A stretch of DNA of 64,000 nt from positions 268,156,736 to 268,220,735 of the forward strand of contig NC_061508.1 in the NCBI RefSeq assembly GCF_022539505.1, read 5' to 3'. Of the stretch, positions 44,015-55,287 are shown piece after piece. The position numbers and the translations under genes were made by a program. A model generated the notes under the pieces. That model saw nothing but the letters and a program-made list of their open reading frames with translations. It was not told the DNA's origin and searched no databases. The stretch's first letter is position 1; every line of letters starts with the position of its first letter. This DNA comes from Lolium rigidum. Lineage: Eukaryota > Streptophyta > Magnoliopsida > Poales > Poaceae.

Positions 44015-45187
44015 TGTTGCGGTCAGAAACCCACCGGCGGGCAGCGACTGGCAACACAGTAGAGCCGGGAACAACTAGGGCTGCGGCTGGCCCCAGTCCC
44101 TCAGAGCGACGGCCCGCAAAGCCTCCCTGGTCACACGTCCGATGCTATCGCAAGGGCGTGCCACCTGACCTATACCCGGTCGTGAAGGTGTTGGATGATG
44201 CCTCGCTTAGTTTCCTGCATGGCATACACGTAAACGTTAAATACGAGCCTCGATCGGCTCTCGAGTTATCCTGTGAATCGGCTCAAAGAGCCGATCCACC
44301 CATGATTCGTACAAGGTGTCCGAATATATGGTGGTCCTGCTTGATCAAGATAAAGCTAATGATATCTACGACGATTTAGGGTTTTCACCGCATAATCGGA
44401 TCGTCCTACTCACGATTGGGCCTCGCGCTCGCGTACGGTGACCGTAAGCCGATCCTAGATAGGGCCTAAAAACCAACACGAGGTTGATCCCCGGAACATC
44501 CTGTCTAGGGCTAGCAAACTCCACCCTACACGCCGCTGGATCCTCCAACCCTTTGTAAGGCCTAACTATTGCAGATGTTAAACTAATCCTTGCAGAACAA
44601 GGAGCAACCGTAACGGGTCGGATCTACTAAACTATGATCAAGCGGGGTGCCGCCCCTACACCTAAGATAGGTGTAAGGGAGGCTAGATGTATAAGGGTTG
44701 CACTACGACAAAGATATGATACGAAGAACAATGCTAACCCTAACACATCTAAGATAACTACGTTGCTCGCCATCAAAAAGGCTTCAAGCACGAGCAACGC
44801 ATGAACAACGTGGGTAGGCTTGTGCTGCCTAGATCGCAAGATGCGATCTAGGCAGCATGGTGCTTACCGGAGAAACCCTCGAGACGAAGGAGTTGGCGAT
44901 GCGCCGAGATTTGTTTGTGTTGGACGTTGGTTGTTGTTTATTCCATAAACCCTAGATACATATTTATAGTCCAAGGGACTTTCTAATTCGGGCGTGCACT
45001 TAACCGTGCACGGGTAAAACTCTGACTCCTAATCGACACGTAATCTAATACGTTACGTATACACGGGCAAACTAGCCCAAACTTTGCATTTAAGGCCGAT
45101 TCACGTATTTCTTCTATATATATTCTTCAAGTCCATCTTGATCGCGGCCCACCTCTGACTCGGTCAAATTCTGGTGATAACAGAAGC

Positions 45188-46878
45188 CTAGAGCTTTCAT
45201 TATCCGTGAGGAGTACTCCTCCGATGAAGGTGAAGAGCGTGAAGACAAGAGTTCGAGCAAGGAAGAAGAGGGAGTGGCCACCATCGCCATTTCCACTCCC
45301 TTCGCCTCCCTCTTCGACTCTCTAAATGAGAACCGCGTCACCAACAACTCCCATTGCCTTATGGCAAAGGTATCGTCGGAGGTAGACTCCCCTTCCAAAC
45401 CTACACCTTCCTCAAATGCTATATCTATTGATGATGCCACTAGTCTCACCATAAAACGTGAGATTGTGGGTTTGGATGCTTTTCTCACTAACATGCAAGG
45501 GGATACCAAGACTCATTTTGAGGCCCTCATGGCTCAACTTCGTGCGGCTCAATACCTTATAGAGGAGAAGGAGAGGCTTGAGAGGGAGGCGGCAAATGAG
45601 ATTGCCTCTCTTACTCAAGCACATGAGGAGGAGCAAAATTTGCGAATGTCTCTTGAAGCTAGTGTCATTATCCTCGAAGACTCCAACAACGCCATCATCT
45701 CCCAACTCACCAAGGACCGAGATCATGCTCTTGGTTTGGTGGGTGAGATCAAGAAGAAGGATGCTTCTTCTTGAGGATGACCACGAATTACTTCTTGGGA
45801 AGTTGCTACTCTCACCAAGGATTTCAAATCCTTGGAGAGTAAGTATGTGCCTCTCTCCGAGATATGTGATCATCCTCAAGAGGAAGCTCCTAAGGAGATA
45901 GTGGATGAAGGCTTGAACTCATGTTGCGATGAGCTTGTTTACCAAGTTGCATCTTTGAAGAAGCATAATGCATCACTCTTGGAGGTCAATGCCCTTCAAG
46001 AAGAAGCCTTGGATGAGTATTACCGCGTGTGCAAGGAGAAGACTTCATGTTGCAATCATGAAGAGGAAATTGCCACTCTTGAGAAGACCAAGGCCAAGCT
46101 ACTAAGTTTGAATGGCATGCAAGAAGAGTCCTTAATGGAGTGCCTCCGCATGAGCAAATAGAAGGTTACTTGTTGTGACCATGAGGAAGAAATTGCCTCC
46201 TTGAAGAGGAGCAAAGCCAAGCTCATGGAGGTCAACTCAATGCAAGAAGAGGCCTTGAAGGAGTACTTTCCATTGAGCAAGGACCGTGCTTGTTGCAATC
46301 ATGAAGGTGACATTGTCAAGTTGGAGAGCCACAAGCGTCTACTCATGAAGATGAACTCTCTCCAAGAAGAAGCTTTGATGGAACATTTCCGGGTGAACAA
46401 GGCAGAGGGGGTCCAAGTGTTCGATATCACTCATCCTCACCCGGAGCATGAAGATGAAGTAAATCGCTTGAAGGCCAAGATTGATAGACTCCAAATCCAA
46501 GTCCAATACTTGGAGGGAGTTGTTGAAGCTAAAGATGGAGCCAATGAGGACTCGTGCAGTGAAGGATGAGTGGCTTCCAAGCCAAAGAGGAAGAGAAGAA
46601 GGAGGACCAAGAAGAAGAAGAACAAGGAGTCAATGGGGATCAATCATGAGGAAGACGATTCCTACTCAAGAAGGGGTGGAGTTCCCGACTCCACCACAAA
46701 GGGCTTCGCCGGCTCTAACAACCCTTCTCGTGTTATTTTTATTGATTACTATGGACATATTCGTGCTCGCTTTATTGGTCCTCAAGAGTATGTTGATTGG
46801 ACTATTTGGGTTCCCAAACCCCTTGTTACTAACATGATAGGACCCATTGAAAAATGGGTACCTAAATCCAAGACTTGA
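45188..46878 (+). pseudogene. Copia gag C-terminal extension, coiled coil with 41-residue repeats
   Basis: The frame continues in phase from 40454 and encodes an acidic Ser/Glu stretch, then long predicted coiled coil (AQYLIEEKERLEREAANEI). It stops at TGA 45772-45774. Homologous sequence continues in a shifted frame from about 45832 with in-frame stops at 46159-46161 (TAG) and 46567-46569 (TGA). 45952-46400 holds four tandem units of about 41 residues (LLEVN.MQEEAL.EY...K...CCNHEEEIA). A basic KPKRKRRRRTKKKKN segment and a globular segment up to TGA 46876 follow. Such long Copia gag extensions are structural; the breaks are decay. Confidence 0.7.
45952..46400 (+). repeat. Four tandem 123-bp coding repeats
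   Basis: The units start near 45952, 46075, 46198 and 46318. Each encodes an LLxxNxMQEEAL helix followed by a CC(N/D)HE motif. Units are diverged and one carries a stop codon. Confidence 0.7.
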
Positions 46879-46885
46879 TTCCTTG

Positions 46886-47943
46886 TAGGACTATGCTTCC
46901 GGTGGTGCTAAATGGGTGGTTGATAGTGGAGCCACAAGTCATATGACCGGAAGCAAGGAAATTATTGTCGACCTCGAGCCATCTCATTCTACCGTTTCAT
47001 ATGGAGACAACACAAGCTCAAAGGTATTGGGTCTTGGCAAGGTGGTGGTAACACCCGACATTTCACTAGTAAATGTCCTCCTTGTCGAGACCCTTGGTTA
47101 TAATTTACTATCCGTTCATCAAATTGCACGCATGGGTCTTTGTACCTTTTTCGATGAACATATGGTGGTCCTCTTGTGGAGCAAGACACTCCGTGTAGCC
47201 TTTGTTGGATATGTGGAGAGCGGGTTGTATGTAGTTGACTTCTCCGGAAAGACAACATCATCCGCTCTTTGCCTATTCGCTAAAGGTGACAAGGGTTGGT
47301 TATGGCATCGCCGACTATCCCATGTCAACGTGAGGACTTTGCAAAGTCTCCACAAGGGAGGCCACATTCTCGGACTAAAAGAAGATGTTTCCTTTTGCAA
47401 AGATCGTGTTTGTAGGGCTTGCGTTCAAGGAAAAATGCATGGAGCTCCTCACAAGGCCAAGACAATCATATCTACCACAAGATGCTTGGAGCTTCTCCAT
47501 GTTGACCTCTTCGGCCCGCCGTCTCATGAAAGTCTTGGAGGAAAGAAGTATTGCCTCGTCATCATTGATGACTATTCACGCTATTGTTGGGTATTCTTCT
47601 TCAAGTACAAGAGTGAGACTCAACGGACCATGATGGAGTTTGCCAACCAAGTTCAACGCAAGTACGACACCACGATCCTAGCAATAAGGAGCGACAATGG
47701 AACGGAGTTCAAGAACCACACCTTGGATGACTTCCTCGACGAAGAAGGAATCCAACATCAATACTCCTCGCCATATACTCCCCAACAAAATGGGGTCGCC
47801 AAAAGGAAGAATCGAACCTTGATTGAAGCCGCTCGAACAATGATGATGGAGTACAAGTCCAAGTATAATTTTTGGGCGGAAGCTATCTCAACCGCTTGCC
47901 ATGCTACTAACCGCATCTACTTCCGCAAGGGTTTGGAGAAGAC
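46886..47943 (+). pseudogene. Copia pol, protease end to integrase, interrupted
   Basis: After an upstream TAG the frame encodes the protease active-site region (WVVDSGATSHMTG), the gag-pre-integrase zinc domain (GWLWHRRLSHVN, HxxxH then CRAC) and the integrase core with D in LHVDLFGP and D in IRSDNGTEF. Where Copia integrases have the third catalytic Glu (NGVxERKNR), this copy has Lys (codon AAA at 47801-47803), so the enzyme would be inactive. The frame ends by insertion of a Gypsy LTR after 47943. RT and RNase H should lie beyond the window. Confidence 0.8.
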
Positions 47944-49348
47944 TGATACGTCCAAAACGTATCTACTTTCCCGAACACTTTTGCTATTGTTTTGCCTCTA
48001 ATTTGTGTATTTTGGATACAACTAACATGGACTAACGTTGTTTTCAGCAGAATTGCCTTGGTGTCTTGTTTTTGTGCAGAAACTCAACTTTCAAGAAAAT
48101 CCCCGGAAATAATTGCAATGGGCCTTTTTTCACAGAAGACCTACGGAGCCAGAAGACGAGACGGAGGGGGGCCACGAGGCGCCCACACCACCAGGTGGCG
48201 CGGTGGGCCCCTGAGCCGCGCCGCCCTATGGTGGCGTCGCCTCGGCCAGCCCCCGATGCTCCCCTCTGGACTACTTAAGGCTTTCGACCTAAAAACGCAC
48301 GGGGGTTCGACCAATTTGCCAGAAGACATCCAGAACTCTGCCGCCATCGCGAAACTCCGTCTCGGGACCAGAAACTCCGTTCTGGCACCCTGTCGGGACG
48401 GGGAATTGGAGGAGATCATCGCCATCATCACCACCGACGCCTCTCCATCGACCATCCTTGCTTCCCCCATCCATGTGTGAGTAATTCCCCCGCTGTAGGC
48501 TGAAGGGGATGGTAGGGATTGGATGAAATTGATCATGTAATAGTCATAAGATTGTTAGGGCATAGTGCCTAGTATCCGTTGTTGGTACTTTTATGATATT
48601 GTTGCAACTTGTTATGCTTAATGCTTGTCACTAGGGCCCGAGTGCCATGATTTCAGATCTGAACATGTTATTGATTCATGAAGATATTCATTGTTTTATG
48701 ATCTTACCCGCAAGTTGTATACACATATTGCCGTCCTGGAACCCGAGGCTCCAAAGTGACGAAATTGGGACAACTCGGAGGGGAAGGCTGTGATATGAGG
48801 ATCACATGTGTTCACGGAGTGTTAATGCTTTGCTCCGGTACTCTATTAAAAGGAGTACCTAAATTACCAAGTAGTTTCCCTAGAGGCCCTAGCTGCCACC
48901 GGCTGGTAGGACAAAAGATGTTGTGCAAGTTTCTCATTGCGAGCACGTACGACTCATATACTGAACACATGCCTATGGTTATTTAGTACTTGGATACCGC
49001 TTTATTATTATCTCGCAAATGCCCTGCCTTGATTGTTACATGAGTTCTCTTATCCATGCAGCGCCCGTTCATCCATCCATGTGCCTACGTATTTTAATCC
49101 TCGCTGTTTACTATAATCGCTACCGCTGTCTTTATTACACTGCTCGCTTATATTTCACTATCGCTATCGCTATAAAACTGTTGCTACTGATAAACTCTTG
49201 CGAGCAAGTCTGTTTCCAGGTGCAGCTGAATTGACAACTCCGCTGTTAAGGCTTACGAATATTCTTTGGCTCCCCTTGTGTCGAATCAGTAAATTGGGTT
49301 TTACTTCCCTTGAAGACTGTTGCGATCCCCTATACTTGTGGGTCATCA
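47944..49348 (+). mobile_element. 5' LTR of the Sabrina-like element
   Basis: The LTR is 1405 bp, with GC-rich transcribed sequence in the first 500 bp and AT-rich sequence after. Open frames inside it (for example 47992-48480) have no domain and are LTR sequence. The 3' LTR is outside the window. Confidence 0.75.
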
Positions 49349-49435
49349 AGACTATTTTCTGGCGCCGTTGCTGGGGAGCATAGCTTTATTTGCAAGTTCA
49401 CCTGAATTGATATTGTTCGCCGCAAATCCTCCATC

Positions 49436-50320
49436 ATGGGTAAACCTCGCGATACTAAAGTCGCCATATTACCATCCACTACAAGAAAAGGTACAACTCT
49501 GAGTACCTCTGCTGCTCTTGATTCACCATCTGTGATAAGTAAACTTGTTTCACCACCACAAGCTTCACATGCTGGTACTTCTGCTGAATCTGAAAATTGC
49601 TTTGATAATCTTGATGATGCTTCTACTGTGTTTGATGATAATGGTTCATTAGGTTCTTTTCTAGATGCTACAATTGCTAGGTCTAGACAAATTGAAAATA
49701 CTGCTACACCTGTTAATTCACCTGAGTCTGTTGAACACTCTAGTGATGATCTTGATGAAGATTACGTGGAACTTGATGATGATTTTATTGATAAATGTAA
49801 TGCTACTACTGATGCAAGTAACATTAAAAAGCTTCTTGCACAACGCGCTGTTAGATATAAATCTCCTGATCCTAAATTTGCCACATCTCCTATAAACATT
49901 AAGGATAAGGATTATGATTTTTCTCTTGATTTATCTCATATATCTATTGTTGAGAAAACACCTTTTTGTGGTACTGAAAAATAAAGTGTTGTAGAACACA
50001 TGAATGAGCTCTCCACTTTGAGTAGCTTGTTTTCTGATGATATCAAGAAGCATACTTATTTTGTTGGTAAAATTTTTCCTTTCTCATTAAAGGATGATGC
50101 TAAAACTTGGTATAATAGTTTGCCTCCTGATTCTATTGATAGTCCAAAAGGTTTTCTTGATGTTTTCTTTCGAAAATATTTTCCTGCTAGTGCTCAACAT
50201 ATTGCCTTGCAGAAAATTTATATTTTTGACCAGGAAGATGGAGAGAAATTGCCAGAAGCTTGGGCAAGGTTTTGCTCTCTTATCAGAGCTCGGCCTGGAC
50301 ATGATTTGGAAAAGCATGAC
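49436..50320 (+). pseudogene. Sabrina-like gag, N-terminal part with one nonsense codon
   Basis: ATG 49436 starts a frame with a Ser/Thr-rich N-terminus, acidic middle (DEDYVELDDDFIDKC) and the gag core (FPFSLKDDAKTWYNSLPP, VFFRKYFPASAQH, LPEAWARFCSLIRA). TAA at 49982-49984 interrupts it but the frame continues unchanged, so this is a point nonsense mutation. At 50321 a nested element splits it; the frame continues after the 5-bp duplication at 56721-56725. Confidence 0.75.
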
Positions 50321-51754
50321 TGATGTCTACGGGTGCTTCTATTCTTGTAGACAGTGTTGGGCCTCCAAGAGCAGAGGTTTCTAGAACAGCAGCAAGTTTC
50401 CCTTAAGTGGATCACCCAAGGTTTATCGAACTCAGGGAGGAAGAGGTCAAAGATATCCCTCTCAAGCAACCCCGCGATCACAATGCAAGAAGTCTCTTGT
50501 GTCCCCAACACACCTAATACACTTGTCAGATGTATAGGTGCACTAGTTCGGCGAAGAGATAGTGAGATGCAAGTAATATGGATGAGTATGAGTGGTAATA
50601 GCAATTTGAATAAAATATGGCAGCGAGTAAACATGCAACAAAAACAAGTAAACAAACGGAGATTCAATGCTTGGAAGCAAGGCCCGAGGATCCTGCTTTC
50701 ACTAGTGGACACTCTCAACAATGATCACATAATAGAACCACTCTACACCCTCTTGTTGGTTGATGAACACCACTAATTGTGTAGGATTACACGAACCCTC
50801 AATGCCGGAGTTAACAAGCTCCACAATATTCGATATTCATGTTTAAATAACCTTAGAGTGCAAGATAGATCAACACAATTACACCGAGAACTAACATAGC
50901 ATGCACAACTGTCACCATCACACTATGAAGGAGGCATAGATCACATCAATACTATCATAGCAATAATTAACTTCATAATCTACAAGAGATTACAATCATA
51001 GCCTACGCCAAGTACTACACGATGCACACACTGTCACCTTTACACCGTGCAGGAGGAATAGAGTACTTTAATAACATCACTAGAGTAGCACATAGATAAT
51101 ATTCAACTTGATCACATAAAGAGAGAGATGAACCACATAGCTACAGCGGAGCCCTCAGCCCCGGGGGTGGATTACTCCCTCCTCATCATGGAGACAGCGA
51201 TGGCGGTGAAGATGGCGGTGGAGACGGCGGTGGAGATGACTTCGGGGGCAATTCCCCGTCCCGGCGGGGTGCCGGAACAGAGACTTCTGTCCCCCGAATT
51301 GGAGTTTCGCGATGGCGGCGGCTCTGGATGGTTTTCTCTGGTTTCGTCGAACTGCTCGAGGTTTTAGGTCAGGGACCTTTAAATAGGCGAAGAGGCGGAG
51401 TCGGAGGGTCGACGAGGCGGTGTCACAGTAGGGCGGCATGGCCCACACCCTGGCCGCGCCAGCCTGGTGTGTGGTGGGCATGTGGCCCCCCTCTGGCGGC
51501 TCTCGGGTGTTCTGGAAGCTTCATGCAATCCTAAGATGCTGGGCGTTGATTTCGTCCGATTCCGAGAATATTTCCTTACTAGGATTTCTGAAACCAAAAA
51601 CAGCAGAAAACAGCAACTGGCACTTCGGCATCTCGTCAATAGGTTAGTTCCGGAAAATGCATCAATACGATGTAAAGTGTGTATAAAACATGTAGGAATT
51701 GTCATAAAACAAGCATGGAACATAAGAAATTATAGATACGTTTGAGACGTAACA

Positions 51755-54361
51755 AGCATCCCCAAGCTTAGTTCCTACTCGCCCTCGAGTAGGTAAACGA
51801 TAACAAAGATAATTTCTTAAGTGACATGCTATCATAATCTTGATCAATACAATTGTAAAGCATATGTAATGAATGCAGCGGTTCAAAGCAATGGTAAAGA
51901 TAATGACTAAACAATTGAATCATATAGAAAAGACTTTTCATGAATAGTACTTTCAAGACAAGCATCAATAAGACTTGCATAAGAGTTACTCATAAAGCAA
52001 TAGATTCTTAGTAAAAGGCATTGAAGCAACACAAAGGATGATTACGTTTCAGCAATTGCTTTCAACTTGTAACATGTATATCTCATGGAGAATTGTCAAC
52101 ACAAAGCAATATAACAAGTGCAATAGGTAAACATGTAAGAATCAGTGCACAGTTGACACAAGTGTTTGCTTCTAAGATAGAAAGAAGTAGGTAAACTGAC
52201 TCAACAATAAAGTAGAAGATAGGCCCTTCGCAGAGGGAAGCAGGGATTACTATATTTGTGCTAAGCTTTTCATTTTGAAAACAAGAAACAATTTTGTCAA
52301 CGGTAGTAATAAAGCATATGTGTTATGTATAAGATATCCTATAAGTTGCAAGCCTCATGCATAGTATACCAATAGTGCTCGCACCTTGTCCTAATTAGCT
52401 TGGATTAACACGGATTATCATTGCATAGCACATGTTTCAACCAAGTGTCACAAAGGGGTACCTCTATGCCGCCTGTACAAAGGTCTAAGGAGAAAGATCG
52501 CATTGGATTTCTCGCTTTTGATTATTCTCAACTTAGACATCCATACCGGGACAACATAGACAACAGATAATGGACTCCTCTTTTAATGCATAAGCATTCA
52601 ACAATAGTTAATATTCTCATAAGAGATTGAGGATTGATTGTCCACACTGAAACTTCCACCATGGATCATGGCTTTAGTTAGCGGCCCAATGTTCTTCTCT
52701 AACAATATGCATACTCAAACCATATGATCATGAAAATCGCCCTTACTTCAGACAAGACGAACATGCATAGCAACTCACATGATATTCAACGAAGGTAAAA
52801 GTTGATGGCGTCCCCAGAAACATGGTTACCGCTCAACAAGCAACTTATAAGAAATAAGATACATAGCTACATATTCTTCACCACAATAGTTTTTAAGCTA
52901 TTTTCCCATGAGCTATATATTGCAAAGACAAAGAATAGAATTTTAAAGGTAGCACTCAAGTAATGTACTTTGGAATGGCGGAGAAATACCATGTGGTAGG
53001 TAGGTATGGTGGACACAAATGCAATGGTTATTTGCTCAAGGATTTGGATGCACGAGAAGAATTCCTCTCAATACAAGGCTAGGCTAGCAAGGTTGTTTGA
53101 AGCAAACTCAAGTATAAAAGGTGCAGCAAAGCTCACATATGAACATATTGTAACTATTATAATACTTTACATCGTCTCCTTGTTGTTCAAACACCTTAAC
53201 CAGAAAATATCTAGACTCTAAAGATCAATCATGCAAACCAAATTTTAACAAGCTCTATGTAGTTATTCATTAATGGGTACAAGGTACATGATGCAAGAGC
53301 TTAAACATGATCTATATGAGCAAAACAATTGCCAAGTATCACATTATTCAAGACATTATACCATTTACCACATGCATCATTTTCTGTTTCCAACCATATA
53401 ACAATGAACGAAGCAGTTTCAACCTTCGCCATGAACATTAAAAGTAAAGCTAAGAACACATGTGTTCATTTGCAACAGCGGAGCGTGTCTCTCTCCCACA
53501 CAAGCATGAATTTATTCAGGGAATGAAAATAACAAAACGAAAATAAAAGCACACAGACGCTCCAAGTAAAGTACATAAGATGTGACCGAATAAAAATATA
53601 GTTTCAAGAGAAGAAACCTGATAAGTTGTCGATGAAGAAGGGGATGCCTTGGGCATCTCCAAGCTTAGATGCTTGAGTCTTCTTGAAATATGCAGGGATG
53701 AACCACGGGGGCATCCCCAAGCTTAGACTCTTCACTCTTCTTGATCATAGTATATCATCCCCCTCTCCTGACCCTTGAAAACTTCCTCCACACCAAACTC
53801 AAAACAAACTCATTAGAGGGTTAGTGCATAATCAAAAATTCACATGTTCAGAGGTGACACAACCATTCTTAACACTTCTGGACATTGCTCAAAGCTACTG
53901 GAAGGTAATGGAACAAGGAAATCCATCCAACACAGCAAAAGGGGCAATGTGAAATAAAAGGCAGAATCTGTCAAAACAGAACAGTCCGTAAAGAAGAATT
54001 TCTAAGAGGCACCAGACTTGCTCAAATGAAAATGCTTAAATTGAATGAAAGTTGCGTACATATCTGAGGATCACTCACGTAAATTGGCAGAATTTTCTGA
54101 GTTACCTACAGAGAATTAGGCCCAGATTCGTGACAGCAAGAAATCTGTTTCTGCGCAGTAATCCAAATCTAGTATCAACCTTACTATCAAAGACTTTACT
54201 TGGCACAACATTGCAATAAAAATAGAGATAAGGAGAGGTTTCTACAGTAGTAACAACTTCCAAGACTCAAATATAAAATAAAAGTACTGTAGTAAAATAA
54301 ATACATGGGTTATCTCCCAAGAAATTCTTTCTTTATAGCCATTAAGATGGGCTCAACAATT
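51755..54361 (-). other. Long non-coding internal region of element B, shared with element A
   Basis: This is colinear with 20003-22597 and similar throughout, including short indels. AAGCTTGGGGATGC-like strings recur at about 51756, 53653 and 53712. A short antisense frame (53006-53221) corresponds to 21254-21463 in element A but with many amino-acid changes. Confidence 0.65.
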
Positions 54362-55123
54362 TTAATGATGCACTCGCAAGACATAAGAGTTGAAGCAAAA
54401 GAGAGCATCAAGAAGCAAATTCAAAACAAATTTAAGCCTAACATGCTTCCTATGCAAAGGAATCTTGTAAATAAACAAATTCATGAAGCATAATGCAACA
54501 AGCATAGAAAGATAAAACAAGTGCAGCTTCAAGATTTTCAGCAAAAAGAGAGGTGTTTTAGTAACAAGAAAATTTCTACAACCATATTTTCCTCTCTCAT
54601 AATAATATCCAGTAGCATCATGAGCAAACTCAACAATATAACTATCAAATGAAACATTCTTATCATGAGTCTCATGCGTAAAATAATTACTACTCCCAAC
54701 ATAAGCATAGTCATTCTTATTAATTGTAGTGGGAGCAAATTCAACAAAGTAGCTATCATTATTATTCTCATCAAGTGTAGGAGGCATAGTATTATCATCA
54801 TAAATATTACTCTCCATAGTAGGCAGCACCAAAAGACCACTATCATTATAATCATCATATATGGGAGGCATATCATAATCAACATAAACTTTCTCCTCAA
54901 TACCCGGAGGGCTAAAGAGATCATTTTCATCAAAACCGACCTCCCCAAGCTTAGAATTTTCCATAGCATTAGCAACAATAGTGTTCAAAGCATTCATATT
55001 AATAACATTCCCATTATCATGCATATAAAGTTCCATGGGTTTTTTAATTCTCTCTTCAAACACATCATGTCCTAATTCAAGATAAAGTTCATAAAGATCT
55101 CTCATATTTTTGTTGTTTTCCAT
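54362..55123 (-). CDS. Acidic gag-like protein of element B
   Basis: The open frame of 253 codons starts with MENNKNMRDLYELYLELG about 160 bp inside the 5' LTR. Residues 1-150 are acidic and rich in Asn, Asp and Tyr (YVDYDMPPIYDDYNDSG). The last 90 are hydrophobic and basic (LKILKLHLFYLSMLVALC), possibly a membrane-type helix or a frame past the natural end. There is no zinc knuckle or protease motif. The frame differs completely from that of element A although the downstream internal DNA is shared. Function unknown; it may be a packaging or cis-acting relic. Confidence 0.5.
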   Translation of the reverse strand: MENNKNMRDLYELYLELGHDVFEERIKKPMELYMHDNGNVINMNALNTIVANAMENSKLGEVGFDENDLFSPPGIEEKVYVDYDMPPIYDDYNDSGLLVLPTMESNIYDDNTMPPTLDENNNDSYFVEFAPTTINKNDYAYVGSSNYFTHETHDKNVSFDSYIVEFAHDATGYYYERGKYGCRNFLVTKTPLFLLKILKLHLFYLSMLVALCFMNLFIYKIPLHRKHVRLKFVLNLLLDALFCFNSYVLRVHH

Positions 55124-55197
55124 TATGCCTAACTAGTGTAAACAAGAAACGAAAAGATGCAATTGTAGGATCTAAAGGAAATAGCTTCGAGCACACA

Positions 55198-55287
55198 CAC
55201 AACGGCGCCAGAAAAGTACTTTACCTAGGACCGGAGTATGAGTGCCTTTTACCTTTCCTCCCCGGCAACGGCGCCAGAAAAGTGCTT
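55198..55287 (-). repeat. Duplicated primer-binding segment of element B
   Basis: CAACGGCGCCAGAAAAGT occurs at about 55200-55217 and again at 55266-55283. The outer copy adjoins the 5' LTR and is the normal site. The inner copy lies about 66 bp further in and keeps only the core complementary to the tRNA-Asp end. Confidence 0.7.

Larger units (their letters stand above)
40455..45182 (-). mobile_element. Tat/Retand-like non-autonomous LTR retrotransposon, complete, in Copia gag
   Basis: Direct LTRs are complement(44015..45182) as 5' LTR and complement(40455..41621) as 3' LTR (1168 and 1167 bp, only scattered differences). On the minus strand they start TGTTATCACC and end GACCGCAACA. The target duplication is GAAGC at 40450-40454 and 45183-45187. 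The primer site TGGCACGCCCGG is at 44009-43998 and the polypurine tract CCAGGGGGGCA ends at 41622. The body holds a gag-like remnant, an antisense acidic frame next to the 3' LTR, and no pol. An antisense ORF beside the 3' LTR is a known trait of the Tat/Retand (Grande) lineage. Confidence 0.85.

Noticed and set aside
48066..48480. Open frames after the Copia integrase as pol continuation
   Set aside because: The sequence switches to a Gypsy LTR at 47944; the frames are LTR sequence.
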